In this document: in pieces, positions 45,432-54,547 of the stretch | Layout of the letters: every line of letters begins with the position of its first letter | How positions within the stretch are numbered: the stretch's first letter is position 1 | NCBI GenBank assembly: GCA_965262565.1 | Contig: CBDHFQ010000008.1 | Span: forward strand, 1-64,000 | Direction of reading: 5' to 3' | DNA: 64,000 nucleotides | From: CBDHFQ01 sp965262565 | Lineage (GTDB): Bacteria; Bacteroidota; Bacteroidia; J057 | Notes under the pieces: model-generated | The model's database searches: none | What the model was told of the DNA's origin: nothing | The model's input: the letters and a program-made list of their open reading frames with translations, nothing else | Position numbers and translations under genes: made by a program

Positions 45432-48400
45432 TTAATGATTTTTTAAAAAAGATAATGGTTGATTTTTACTATATTTTTGAAGCATCAATTTAAGGTCTTC
45501 CATTTTAAAAGGCTTACTCAAATAATCATCCATACCAGCCTCCAAACATCTATCTTTATCACTTTTTAATGCGTTGGCAGTAATCGCAATGATATAAGGT
45601 TGCTTATCGCCAGGGAACTCTCTACGAATTTTTTTAGTAGTGAGTATACCATCTAATTCAGGCATCTGAACATCCATTAGAATAATATCATACGGATGTT
45701 GGTTCAATTTTTCAATCACTTCGAGTCCATTGTTGGCTATATCTGCCTTATAACCAATTTTTTGAAGCATGATTAATGCCAGCTTTTGATTGATCTTATT
45801 ATCTTCAGCGAGTAAGATGCTTAAATGCTTCCGACCAGATGAGACTTTTTGAAGAGTAGAATTCCCCTCTAAACCTTCTTCAGGAGATTTTCCATCAGAG
45901 AAAAAGACTTTTTCAATTTCTCTATACAGTATTTTATTGCGAATAGGTTTTGGCACCACAGCATGAAATAAATTGGTGTTTTTCATTTCTTTTACTGCAT
46001 CCAACTTACTAAGTAATATAATTGGAGTAGAGGATCCCACTTTCTTGATGTTGTTTGCCACAGTTAGATCATTAAGATCGCAGGTATGTAAATCTGAAAT
46101 GATAACATCGGGAGAATATTTCTTTATTAATACTTCACACTCAATAGTTGGATTTTGAGCTTCAATTACCTTTAGTCCCCAATTTTGAAGTTTGACTTTT
46201 AAGTTAAATCTCAGAGCCTCATTCCTTTCTAAAAGTAATACATTTTTCCCTGTAAATAAGGTTGATTTGGGAAATAGACTGTAAATTTTTGGTTGTAAAT
46301 CAACTATTCTAGCTGTTATATTAAAATAAAATTCAGTTCCCTTTCCGAGTTCGCTACTTACCCTGATACGTCCACCCAAAAGATTCACGAGTTGTTTTGA
46401 GATAGCCAATCCCAATCCTGTTCCTCCGTATTTTCGTGTGATAGAAGAGTCAATTTGAGAAAATGGTTTAAATAATAGCTTCTGCTTTTCTTTTGAGATG
46501 CCTATTCCTGAGTCAATAATCGAAAAAGTGATATTATAGATGTTTCCTGCATTTAGACGTTCATTAGAGGATGTGGATAAATCAACTTTTACGATAATCT
46601 CTCCACTATCTGTGAATTTAATGGCATTGCCAATCAAATTAATCAATACCTGTCTAAGCCGTAGATCATCTATTTCAACATATAAAGGTACATCTGAAGA
46701 AATATCGTGAAATAATTCAATAGGTTTTTGACTAATTTGTCCACTAAATAGAGAAATGACCTCTTCCACTAAGCTGAATAAACAAACGGAAGTTGGGTCC
46801 AGTTCTAATTTCCCTGATTCAATTTTAGAAAAATCAAGGATATGATTGATAATTACAAGTAAATTTTCTCCCGATGACCTTATGGTTTGGACATAATCTT
46901 TTTGATCGGGCCTTAATGTTTCATCGTCCAGTAGCTCTGCCATTCCCAGAACGCCATTCATAGGAGTACGAATTTCATGAGACATATTGGCTAGGAATTC
47001 ACTCTTAGCCTTGTTAGCCTCTTCCGCAGTCTTTCGGGCTTTCATTTCCCTTTTTGTGGACAGTTCAAGCTCGCGAGTCCTTTCATTTACTTTTAGGGAT
47101 AGGGACTTATTCTGAGCCCGTATTTGACGGATTCGATACCATACAGCTAAATAAATGAGGGCAGAAATGGATAAAAAAAGTAGGATTCTAAAGATCCAAG
47201 TTTGCCAAAAAGGAGGTAAAATTTTGATATAAAGAGTTTTATGTTCTGTCCAGATACCTTCATGATTGGCAGCTTTTATTTGAAAGGTATAATTACCCGG
47301 AGCAAGATTCGTATAATTTGCCGATCTTTCATAGTTAGATGTGTTCCATGTACTTTCTAGACCGTTTAAGCGATAAGCTATTTGATAATTTTTGGGAAAG
47401 TAATAACCAATTAAAGAAAAGCTAATGTTTATGATATTATGTTTATAAGATAAGGTGATTGAGTCCATCATATTTAATGACCTGTGAAGTATGGGTTTGT
47501 CCAGGTAGCGATCTTTATGATTTACAATCACTGGCCCATCACTTACTACCACTTCATCAAAAACAATTCTGGGAATCGGGTAACTGGATTGAAATTTTTC
47601 AGGATGAAATCGAACAAATCCATTGTTCCCTCCATAATAAATCGTTCCATCAGTATCCTTCATCATTCCCCCACCAAAATGGTTAGTGCTTTTTATTCCA
47701 TTTTTCTTCTTGAATACGGTAAAATACTTTAATTTTTGGTTGTATCTGGCAATTCCTGAATTGAGACTTAGCCAAACATTTTTAGTCTCATCAATAAAAA
47801 TATGATTGACATTCAAGGTAGGTAAGCCTTCGTCTAAACCTACAGAAAAGAATTTGTTGGTTAATGGTTCCATCCATCGCAATCCCTGATTAGTACCAAG
47901 CCAGATGCGCTGACTATCCACTAAAACAGCATTATAGTTTTTATTTTTTAATGATAATTTGTCATTAGGATTGCTAAGATGGGCAATACAATAAATACTA
48001 TCTTTTGAAATCAGTTGAATCTCCACCAGGCCGGAATTTTGAGTACAGGCCCATAGCTTATTATGGGACTCTGAAAAAATATCATTAATTTCATTATCAG
48101 GTAGACTTCCAATCTTTCCAGGGATATGACGAAAATATCGGTAGTTCATGTTTTTGGGGTCAATTCGAATCAGTCCTTCATAAGTAGCGGCGTAAACTAT
48201 TTTATTTTCAGCTACTTCCAAGTCTTGGATGGGTGAATATTTTCCATTTTTTGGGTGAGAGAAATTAAAATTCTCCACAGAAAAGTCATTTGTATTCAGA
48301 ATGCTCAGACCCATATCAGTACTTATCCAAAGATGCGAATCAAGTATGAGTAATGAAAAAATGTGTCCTCCCAAAATGGTTGAAGGATTATTAGGGTCAT

Positions 48401-49670
48401 GAATAAAAACTCGTTTTTCTTTAGTCTCTTCACTAAATCTAATCAAGCCTTCCTCCCTTGTTCCTAACCATAAATATCCTAATGAGTCTCTACTAATGCT
48501 ACTAATAGAAATGGGGTCAACACCATTTTCAGAATATAATAAAGGGGTAAATAGGGAGTTTTGTCCATCATATTTAGCAAAACCTCCTTCAAATGCCGCC
48601 CATATTATATCATTACTAGATCGGTATAGATATCTGGATTGATTAACCGGAAGACCGTTTTCTGCTCCTGGTAAATATTGTAAATAGGTAATATTTGCCG
48701 TATGTAATTGCTGGGATAGATTTCCTTCATGTCCATCGGGTAGTTCTATGACACTTATCCCTTGTCCCGAGGCTACCCAAATATTCCCTTTTTTATCTTC
48801 AAGAAGAGAAAAGATTTGGGTTCCAATTTTCCTTTGTTGTTGTTTATTAAATCGCAGCCATTTTTCATTCGGATGATTTAAATCTTTCACAATTAATCCC
48901 TGGCCAAAGGTTCCACCCCAAATCCGGTTGTTACTATCTATTAGAAGTCCCCATGTAGCTTTATCATTGAAATCAATTAATCCAAAATTCCTATGCGGAT
49001 GTCTTTCAAACATCAGGTTTTCGAGTTTATCAGATTCGCTATCCCAAATTGCTTTGTGGATAGGGCCTCCCCAGTTGGTAAACCAAATGTTGCCTTGAAT
49101 GTCTTTTGTAAGATGTAATATAGCTGGGGCATATATTTTAAGATTGTTTGATTTATCGGGGTAATGATTATAAAATCTACCTGTAGAAATTTCAAATATG
49201 CTTAACCCTCTTTCTGTTCCAATCCATATATTGCCTTTAGGTCCCTGTATAATGGATAATATCTCGTCGTGAATAAGGCTGTGAGTGTTCGTAGAATCAT
49301 GAGAATAGTGCGTGATAAGATTTGTTTTCTGATCAATGAAATTTAATCCCCCACCTTGAGTACCTACCCATATATTCCCGGCTTTATCTGTTAGAAGTGC
49401 TTTTATAATATCATGACTCAGATAAGTACCTTCGATTTTTGTTGTATCATATTTATACATGGTCTTAAAGACGGACCCATCGAACCTACACAATCCATTA
49501 GCTGTACCTATCCAGATAAATCCGTAGCTATCCTCTGTAATGGCATAAGCCATATCAGAAGATAAGCCGTTTTCCATATTATAGGATTCAAATTGAATGT
49601 TAGCATCCTGGCATAAAACATCCGGTAGACAATATAGAAGCAGGCATAAAACTGGAATAAACCTTATCAT
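45432..49670 (-). CDS. Hybrid two-component sensor kinase with periplasmic double propeller (array member 3)
   Basis: I choose ATG 49670 (MIRFIPVLCLLLYC) over ATG 49685. It gives a compact signal peptide, aligns with the MIRIYWVLS start of array member 2, and puts the phospho-acceptor His at residue 898 as in both paralogues. 1412 aa: propeller repeats (EDSYGFIWIGTANGLCRFDG), Y_Y_Y domain (YRLNGLESTWNTS), transmembrane helix, HisKA (NMSHEIRTPMNG), HATPase_c (GGTGLGLAIS), degenerate receiver (LLLERNEALR, Asp in VIISDLHTC, Lys in VPKPIR) and intact receiver with Asp1333. No DNA-binding domain. It is first in transcription order, but 300-bp gaps suggest that each kinase has its own promoter. Confidence 0.95.
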   Translation of the reverse strand: MIRFIPVLCLLLYCLPDVLCQDANIQFESYNMENGLSSDMAYAITEDSYGFIWIGTANGLCRFDGSVFKTMYKYDTTKIEGTYLSHDIIKALLTDKAGNIWVGTQGGGLNFIDQKTNLITHYSHDSTNTHSLIHDEILSIIQGPKGNIWIGTERGLSIFEISTGRFYNHYPDKSNNLKIYAPAILHLTKDIQGNIWFTNWGGPIHKAIWDSESDKLENLMFERHPHRNFGLIDFNDKATWGLLIDSNNRIWGGTFGQGLIVKDLNHPNEKWLRFNKQQQRKIGTQIFSLLEDKKGNIWVASGQGISVIELPDGHEGNLSQQLHTANITYLQYLPGAENGLPVNQSRYLYRSSNDIIWAAFEGGFAKYDGQNSLFTPLLYSENGVDPISISSISRDSLGYLWLGTREEGLIRFSEETKEKRVFIHDPNNPSTILGGHIFSLLILDSHLWISTDMGLSILNTNDFSVENFNFSHPKNGKYSPIQDLEVAENKIVYAATYEGLIRIDPKNMNYRYFRHIPGKIGSLPDNEINDIFSESHNKLWACTQNSGLVEIQLISKDSIYCIAHLSNPNDKLSLKNKNYNAVLVDSQRIWLGTNQGLRWMEPLTNKFFSVGLDEGLPTLNVNHIFIDETKNVWLSLNSGIARYNQKLKYFTVFKKKNGIKSTNHFGGGMMKDTDGTIYYGGNNGFVRFHPEKFQSSYPIPRIVFDEVVVSDGPVIVNHKDRYLDKPILHRSLNMMDSITLSYKHNIINISFSLIGYYFPKNYQIAYRLNGLESTWNTSNYERSANYTNLAPGNYTFQIKAANHEGIWTEHKTLYIKILPPFWQTWIFRILLFLSISALIYLAVWYRIRQIRAQNKSLSLKVNERTRELELSTKREMKARKTAEEANKAKSEFLANMSHEIRTPMNGVLGMAELLDDETLRPDQKDYVQTIRSSGENLLVIINHILDFSKIESGKLELDPTSVCLFSLVEEVISLFSGQISQKPIELFHDISSDVPLYVEIDDLRLRQVLINLIGNAIKFTDSGEIIVKVDLSTSSNERLNAGNIYNITFSIIDSGIGISKEKQKLLFKPFSQIDSSITRKYGGTGLGLAISKQLVNLLGGRIRVSSELGKGTEFYFNITARIVDLQPKIYSLFPKSTLFTGKNVLLLERNEALRFNLKVKLQNWGLKVIEAQNPTIECEVLIKKYSPDVIISDLHTCDLNDLTVANNIKKVGSSTPIILLSKLDAVKEMKNTNLFHAVVPKPIRNKILYREIEKVFFSDGKSPEEGLEGNSTLQKVSSGRKHLSILLAEDNKINQKLALIMLQKIGYKADIANNGLEVIEKLNQHPYDIILMDVQMPELDGILTTKKIRREFPGDKQPYIIAITANALKSDKDRCLEAGMDDYLSKPFKMEDLKLMLQKYSKNQPLSFLKNH

Positions 49671-49934
49671 ACCAATTGAAAACAATTACCTTCAATATAA
49701 GTAATTATTGATAAATGAAATGATAAGATTTGAAAAAATTCTTTCTAATGTAACAAATTTTAAGCCTAATGTATATATTATGATGAACGCTATCGATTGA
49801 ATCATCACACACTTGTTCCCACTTATCAAAGCGATTATATGCTCATTATTCCTTTGGACGAAGCTTATTTTAGCTGGCTTTTCCAGAATAATGAATAATA
49901 TATGGGCTATATCAAAGGGATATAGGGTTTTTAT

Positions 49935-51017
49935 TTATCTGCTGTGCACATCTATTGAATTTAAGTCTTCGAATGCTTGTGTCAATCTTTTTACCAAAGA
50001 TTTTTCCCCCTCTCTTAACCATTTACGGGGATCATATATTTTCTTATTAGGCTTATCCTCACCTTCAGGGTTTCCAATTTGTGCCTGAAGATAATCGTGA
50101 TGTTTCTTTTCATATTCGCGAACTCCATTCCAAAATGCCCACTGGGTATCTGTATCTATATTCATTTTTACAGCTCCATAGGAAATTGCTTCGCGAATTT
50201 CTTCTCTGGCAGAACCCGAGCCACCGTGGAACACAAAATTGATCGGATTAGCTTCAGTTTGGAATTTCTTTTGAACAAATTCCTGAGAGTTCTTTAAAAT
50301 GATAGGTTGTAGTTTTACATTTCCAGGCTTATATACTCCATGTACATTACCAAAAGCAGCCGCTACTGTAAATCGATCTCCTACTTTTTTCAACTGCTCA
50401 TACGCAAAGGAAACCTCTTCTGGTTGGGTATATAATTTTGAGCTATCAATATCTGTGTTGTCTACCCCATCTTCTTCTCCTCCGGTTACGCCTAGTTCTA
50501 TTTCTATGGTCATGCCAATGGCATTCATGCGATTGAAAAACGCAGTAGAAATTTCCAGGTTCTCTTCTATAGGTTCTTCCGAAAGGTCCAGCATATGAGA
50601 ACTATACAAAGGATGACCATTCTTTTCATAAAATTTTTCTCCAGCTTCCAGCATTCCTTCAACCCAGGGAAGTAATTTCTTAGCAGCATGATCTGTATGT
50701 AGAATTACAGTAACTCCATAAGCTTCAGCCATGTGATGAACATGATGAGCTCCAGAAACTGCGCCAGCGATAGCCGCTTTTTGACCGTCATTTGATAATC
50801 CTTTACCTGCAAAAAAGTTAGCACCTCCATTAGAGAACTGAATAATGACAGGAGAGTTGACCTCTTTAGCCGTTTCCATCACAGCATTTACAGTATTAGT
50901 TCCTACCACATTCACCGCAGGAAGAGCAAAGTCTTTTTCATTTGCGTAGTTCAATAATTCCTGTACTTCGTCTCCATGAAGTACACCAGGTCTGAATTTT
51001 CTTTTTGTTCCTATCAT
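49935..51017 (-). CDS. fbaA: Fructose-bisphosphate aldolase, class II (zinc-dependent, type A)
   Basis: 360 aa, the length of the E. coli FbaA subgroup. It cleaves fructose-1,6-bisphosphate to dihydroxyacetone phosphate and glyceraldehyde-3-phosphate in glycolysis and runs in reverse for gluconeogenesis. Zinc ligands and catalytic residues are visible: LHTDHAAKK (catalytic Asp and Zn His), ELGVTGGEEDGVD, FGNVHGVY (Zn His), FHGGSGS (Zn His) and MNIDTDTQWAF for phosphate binding. It lies 106 bp downstream of the GH31-family gene on the same strand, which may only reflect proximity. The 3' flank (49686-49934) toward sensor kinase 3 has no recognised element. Confidence 0.97.
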   Translation of the reverse strand: MIGTKRKFRPGVLHGDEVQELLNYANEKDFALPAVNVVGTNTVNAVMETAKEVNSPVIIQFSNGGANFFAGKGLSNDGQKAAIAGAVSGAHHVHHMAEAYGVTVILHTDHAAKKLLPWVEGMLEAGEKFYEKNGHPLYSSHMLDLSEEPIEENLEISTAFFNRMNAIGMTIEIELGVTGGEEDGVDNTDIDSSKLYTQPEEVSFAYEQLKKVGDRFTVAAAFGNVHGVYKPGNVKLQPIILKNSQEFVQKKFQTEANPINFVFHGGSGSAREEIREAISYGAVKMNIDTDTQWAFWNGVREYEKKHHDYLQAQIGNPEGEDKPNKKIYDPRKWLREGEKSLVKRLTQAFEDLNSIDVHSR

Positions 51018-51123
51018 AGTTTGCTGTTTTTGTAAGGGTTAGTTAGAAGGAAAATGTAATGTACATATTTCTAAATTGTAAAATATATTCGCACTTACAT
51101 TGTGAAATTATAAAAAATATCCA

Positions 51124-54027
51124 TCAATACTTTAATTTTAATATATCTGTAGGTTCTTTTCTTTGTACATGTATATACAAGATTTCAGTATCAATATCCC
51201 AGTACATACTCTCACTTGCTTGAACAACTTCTCGCTTGGAAGAAGCCAAAGAAAGCTTTGTTTTTCCGTATTTACCTGTATTTGGGCATTGATGAAAAGT
51301 CCGCCATTCGAAGATCATATTAGAAGGGGTTAAAGAAGAATCTCCATGCTCTTCTATGGACAAGGCCAATTTCTTAGCTGTTCTCTGAATATTCACTTTC
51401 CATGTAGCCTGGGTTTTTCCAGAAGATCTGGCAGAATACACGCCATCGTCAAAATAGATGTTCATTGAAGCATCTGATTCCATCTCGGATGGACTAGAGA
51501 AATATCTCAATAACAAAGTGTCTCCATATGTCTTTCCATTAATTGGATATCCTTGCTGGCTAACATTAGGAATGACAGGAATGATACTCTCAGCTCTGAC
51601 TAATACTGGGAGATGATCATCCTGAAGCGCTAATGTGACATTCTTCCCGCCATTGTAAATGGTTCCATCATACCAATCTATCCATGTCTCCCCAGGGAGA
51701 TAAGTAGTAATCTCGGATAAGTTCGGGGATGTTATTGGGATAATCAGGAAATCATTTCCCCATAAATAAGAATCATCTGAATCATACACCATGGAATCGT
51801 TTGGATAAGTATACCAAAGAGGTTTTGCTAAAGGACTTCCATTTCGGTGATTTTCGTAGGACATCGAATAGTTGTAAGGAAGTAATTGATATCTAAGAGA
51901 AATGGCCTTTTTGATAATTTCATGGGTGTAAGAATCGTAAGAATAAGGCAAAGTAGAGGTTTGCTCACTGAAAGTCCGCATAATAGGAGAGAAAGTTCCG
52001 AATTGAAACCATCTTCTAAAAAGCTCAGGATCAGAAGTTGTTCCCTTAAATCCCCCAATGACCGAATGAGCATACCCCAACCCCTGAAGTCCCATACTTA
52101 AGATCATCGAAGGTTGGGTTCTCAATCCAGACCAGTTACAAGCCACATTTCCAGTCCAGGGATAAGCTTGATATCGTTGTATCCCTGTATATCCAGACCT
52201 GACCAGGTTAAACAATCGTTGCTCGGGATAATGGAGTTGATATTCACTGGATAATAATTCTGCCCATTTTTTTCCGTACAGATTATGAACGATTTCGCCT
52301 TGCTTATCAGCGTGAAAAATATTGATGGGATGATTTGCCGGTTCTCCCAGATTAGAGGCCCAACCAGATATTCCCATTTCCACCAAGGGGCGGTATTTAT
52401 TCCAAAGCCATTGTTGAGTGTTTTTGTTAAAAAGGTCCAGTAACCCACTAGGACCGGCCCAAAAATCTGGGATCACATAAGCCGAACCACCATTATTCTG
52501 AGCAAGTAAATTGTTCTTAGATAAGGCATCGAATTGAACTGTCCGATGATGAATGTAGGGTTCTGTATTAAGGATTAGCTGAATTCCCTTTCGCTGTAGA
52601 GATGCGATCATTCCTGCTGGATCGGGAAAACGCTTCAGATTCCAATCCCATTTGCCCATAGATGTTGGTCCTCCATACCAGGAATGGTTCAGGGATAGGG
52701 CACTTAATGGGATTTCTCGCCTGGTCATGATATTTACTCCATTCATTACTTCTTGCTGGGATTGAAAAGAGTTACCCGATTGAATATATCCCAATGCCCA
52801 TAATGGAGGTATTTCTTGTCTACCGGTAAATCGATAAAATTCCCGGCTAATTTGGGCCAATGTATCAGAGAGAAAAAGTACATAGGATAGCCCTTTTTGC
52901 CGCTTAAACCCAATTTCTGCCATATCAGCCTGAACGTGACCGATATTGAACCAACCTTTTTCCCATCCATCCACATATAGTCCATAGCCTTGGGAAGAAA
53001 TAAAAAATGGAATGGAAAAATGGGTAGCAATCTCTCCTTCTTCATACATTTCCATGGCTTCATTAAAAGAACTAAATTGATACCCTCTTCTATTCATGGG
53101 TATAGCTCTTGCTCCCCCTCCATATATGTACTCGTCCTCGACCAATTGGAACTTTAGACCTGTATAATGTGCCTTAGGATCAACATAACAACCACCCGTT
53201 TCTGAAAAAATGACCTTACCTTCTTTATATATAGTTAATCGAAGTGGGGAATAGCGAATATTGAGAATATAATTATTCCCCCAACTTACGTTCATCTCTT
53301 CTGTGCCTTCGATTATATTCAAAGGTACTTTATGAAGGCTATCTGTGGAAATCACTTCAGAGATATGTTTGGATGGATGCCCATCGGGAAAAAAAGATAC
53401 CTGCACCCAACCGGGATTATACACCTGCACGCCCAAAGCTGCTTGATTCGTATATAAAATAAGTTGATCATCTAATATTGTATAGGCTTCATAATCGCCT
53501 ACTTGCACTACGTGATTTTGCCTGGATCTTGATACTCCCTGTGCATATACGTTTCCAGCATCCAACCATTCACTTAAGTCAGGATAGTAAATCTCTTCTG
53601 CATTTTTAGGAGTACCAACACGGGAACCATCCTCATTTCTAAACACAAATCCCATCTGAAGGAAAGGTTCATTCAATTTAATCTGGTAAAATGAGCGGAT
53701 GTGAAAAGTGATTTGGTACATATTATTCCTCACCCTTTTCATTGCTACTGTAGGATCTGCCTTTCCCCATTCTCCTCTAATATGTTTCCACTCACTAGGA
53801 TTCTCAGGACTTCCTGAAATGATTCCTGTGTGCAAATATACTCTTCCTGTATAATCTTTTAATGCCTGATTACCTCTATCAGCAAAAAATGTAACGGTCA
53901 CAGAATCATCTGCATTGGGATAAGGAGGAGATACATCAATAATTTGTGCCTGAGAAGATAGGAAAGTACAAAGAATACATAGAAAGCCAATGACTTGGAG
54001 GAATGCATTACGATTAACTATGAACAT
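51124..54027 (-). CDS. GH31-family protein with catalytic aspartates replaced by asparagine (probable pseudoenzyme)
   Basis: 967 aa. A signal peptide (to about SSQAQ, 28) precedes a beta domain (about 30-150; VYLHTGIISGSP...W, typical of Bacteroidota starch-enzyme N-terminal modules). The GH31 body follows, with the N-terminal beta-sandwich (YIYGGGARAIPMNRRG), the (beta/alpha)8 barrel (PPLWALGYIQSG) and C-terminal sheets (YLPGETWIDWYDG). GH31 alpha-glycosidases need three barrel aspartates. Here the -1 subsite residue is Asn447 (LNHSWYGG), the nucleophile position Asn559 (ASNLGEP where DMNEP/DLGEP is usual) and the acid/base Asn627 (WTGNV for WTGDV). The usual DIGGF Asp is also Val. The fold is otherwise complete, so it may bind rather than cleave alpha-glucans. 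Confidence 0.88.
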   Translation of the reverse strand: MFIVNRNAFLQVIGFLCILCTFLSSQAQIIDVSPPYPNADDSVTVTFFADRGNQALKDYTGRVYLHTGIISGSPENPSEWKHIRGEWGKADPTVAMKRVRNNMYQITFHIRSFYQIKLNEPFLQMGFVFRNEDGSRVGTPKNAEEIYYPDLSEWLDAGNVYAQGVSRSRQNHVVQVGDYEAYTILDDQLILYTNQAALGVQVYNPGWVQVSFFPDGHPSKHISEVISTDSLHKVPLNIIEGTEEMNVSWGNNYILNIRYSPLRLTIYKEGKVIFSETGGCYVDPKAHYTGLKFQLVEDEYIYGGGARAIPMNRRGYQFSSFNEAMEMYEEGEIATHFSIPFFISSQGYGLYVDGWEKGWFNIGHVQADMAEIGFKRQKGLSYVLFLSDTLAQISREFYRFTGRQEIPPLWALGYIQSGNSFQSQQEVMNGVNIMTRREIPLSALSLNHSWYGGPTSMGKWDWNLKRFPDPAGMIASLQRKGIQLILNTEPYIHHRTVQFDALSKNNLLAQNNGGSAYVIPDFWAGPSGLLDLFNKNTQQWLWNKYRPLVEMGISGWASNLGEPANHPINIFHADKQGEIVHNLYGKKWAELLSSEYQLHYPEQRLFNLVRSGYTGIQRYQAYPWTGNVACNWSGLRTQPSMILSMGLQGLGYAHSVIGGFKGTTSDPELFRRWFQFGTFSPIMRTFSEQTSTLPYSYDSYTHEIIKKAISLRYQLLPYNYSMSYENHRNGSPLAKPLWYTYPNDSMVYDSDDSYLWGNDFLIIPITSPNLSEITTYLPGETWIDWYDGTIYNGGKNVTLALQDDHLPVLVRAESIIPVIPNVSQQGYPINGKTYGDTLLLRYFSSPSEMESDASMNIYFDDGVYSARSSGKTQATWKVNIQRTAKKLALSIEEHGDSSLTPSNMIFEWRTFHQCPNTGKYGKTKLSLASSKREVVQASESMYWDIDTEILYIHVQRKEPTDILKLKY

Positions 54028-54224
54028 AGGAAGGTTTGTTTGCTTTCTTTACTTGGGCATGCCTAAAATAAGAAAAATCTCAAATTAAAAAATATACATT
54101 TCTTGAAGAGGTATTTTGAGAAGTAGAATTATTTGGGTGGTTTGTCTATAAAAAGCAGAAGGTTGCAGATCGATGACGTGAAATAACTTTACGATCAGGG
54201 TGCACGTATAGTCAAAAATAATTG

Positions 54225-54252
54225 TACCTTTGCGGAAAAAGGTATAAATTTG
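54225..54252 (+). promoter_or_regulatory. Possible rpsU promoter boxes
   Basis: Two exact TAnnTTTG sequences occur 20 bp apart: TACCTTTG (54225-54232) and TAAATTTG (54245-54252), 51 and 31 bp before ATG 54283. Either could be the -7 element; neither has an obvious TTTG 19 nt upstream. Confidence 0.45.
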
Positions 54253-54282
54253 CACTTATAAAATATATCAAGCTGAATTCAT

Positions 54283-54477
54283 ATGATTATAGTAAAGGTA
54301 AAAGAAGGAGAATCTATTGATCGTGCTTTAAGAAGATACAAGAAGAAGTTTGAAAAGACGGGAATTTTAAAGCAGGTTCGTCAGCGTATGTTTTACAAGA
54401 AACCTTCTGAGGAGCGTAAAGAAATGTTGAAGAAAGCTGTGAATCGTCAGCGCCATTTTGCTAATGAAAATTATTAG
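54283..54477 (+). CDS. rpsU: 30S ribosomal protein bS21
   Basis: 64 aa. bS21 sits at the 30S platform beside the anti-Shine-Dalgarno end of 16S rRNA and assists initiation; in Bacteroidota it is part of the arrangement that hides that sequence. The family pattern is clear: MIIVKVKEGESIDRALRRYKKK at the N-terminus, then RQRMFYKKPSEERK and a basic helix to the end. A pair of -7-like boxes lies upstream and an intrinsic terminator directly after (54497-54536), so most transcripts should be monocistronic, with xerC reached only by read-through or its own promoter. Confidence 0.97.
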   Translation: MIIVKVKEGESIDRALRRYKKKFEKTGILKQVRQRMFYKKPSEERKEMLKKAVNRQRHFANENY

Positions 54478-54496
54478 ACTCTTTTTGGGATAAATC

Positions 54497-54536
54497 AAGA
54501 CGGAGAAGATTTTATGCTTCTTCGTCTTTTTTTTTG
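54497..54536 (+). terminator. Intrinsic terminator between rpsU and xerC
   Basis: AAGACGGAGAAG (54497-54508) pairs with CTTCTTCGTCTT (54517-54528) in a 12-bp stem with one G-U pair and an 8-nt loop, followed by a run of T residues through 54535. It lies 20 bp after the rpsU stop and ends about 12 bp before the xerC start. Confidence 0.9.
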
Positions 54537-54547
54537 AAACTTACAGG

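Noticed and set aside
49813..50088. Plus-strand 91-codon ORF between sensor kinase 3 and aldolase
   Set aside because: More than half of it is antisense to the aldolase C-terminus, with no recognisable motif.
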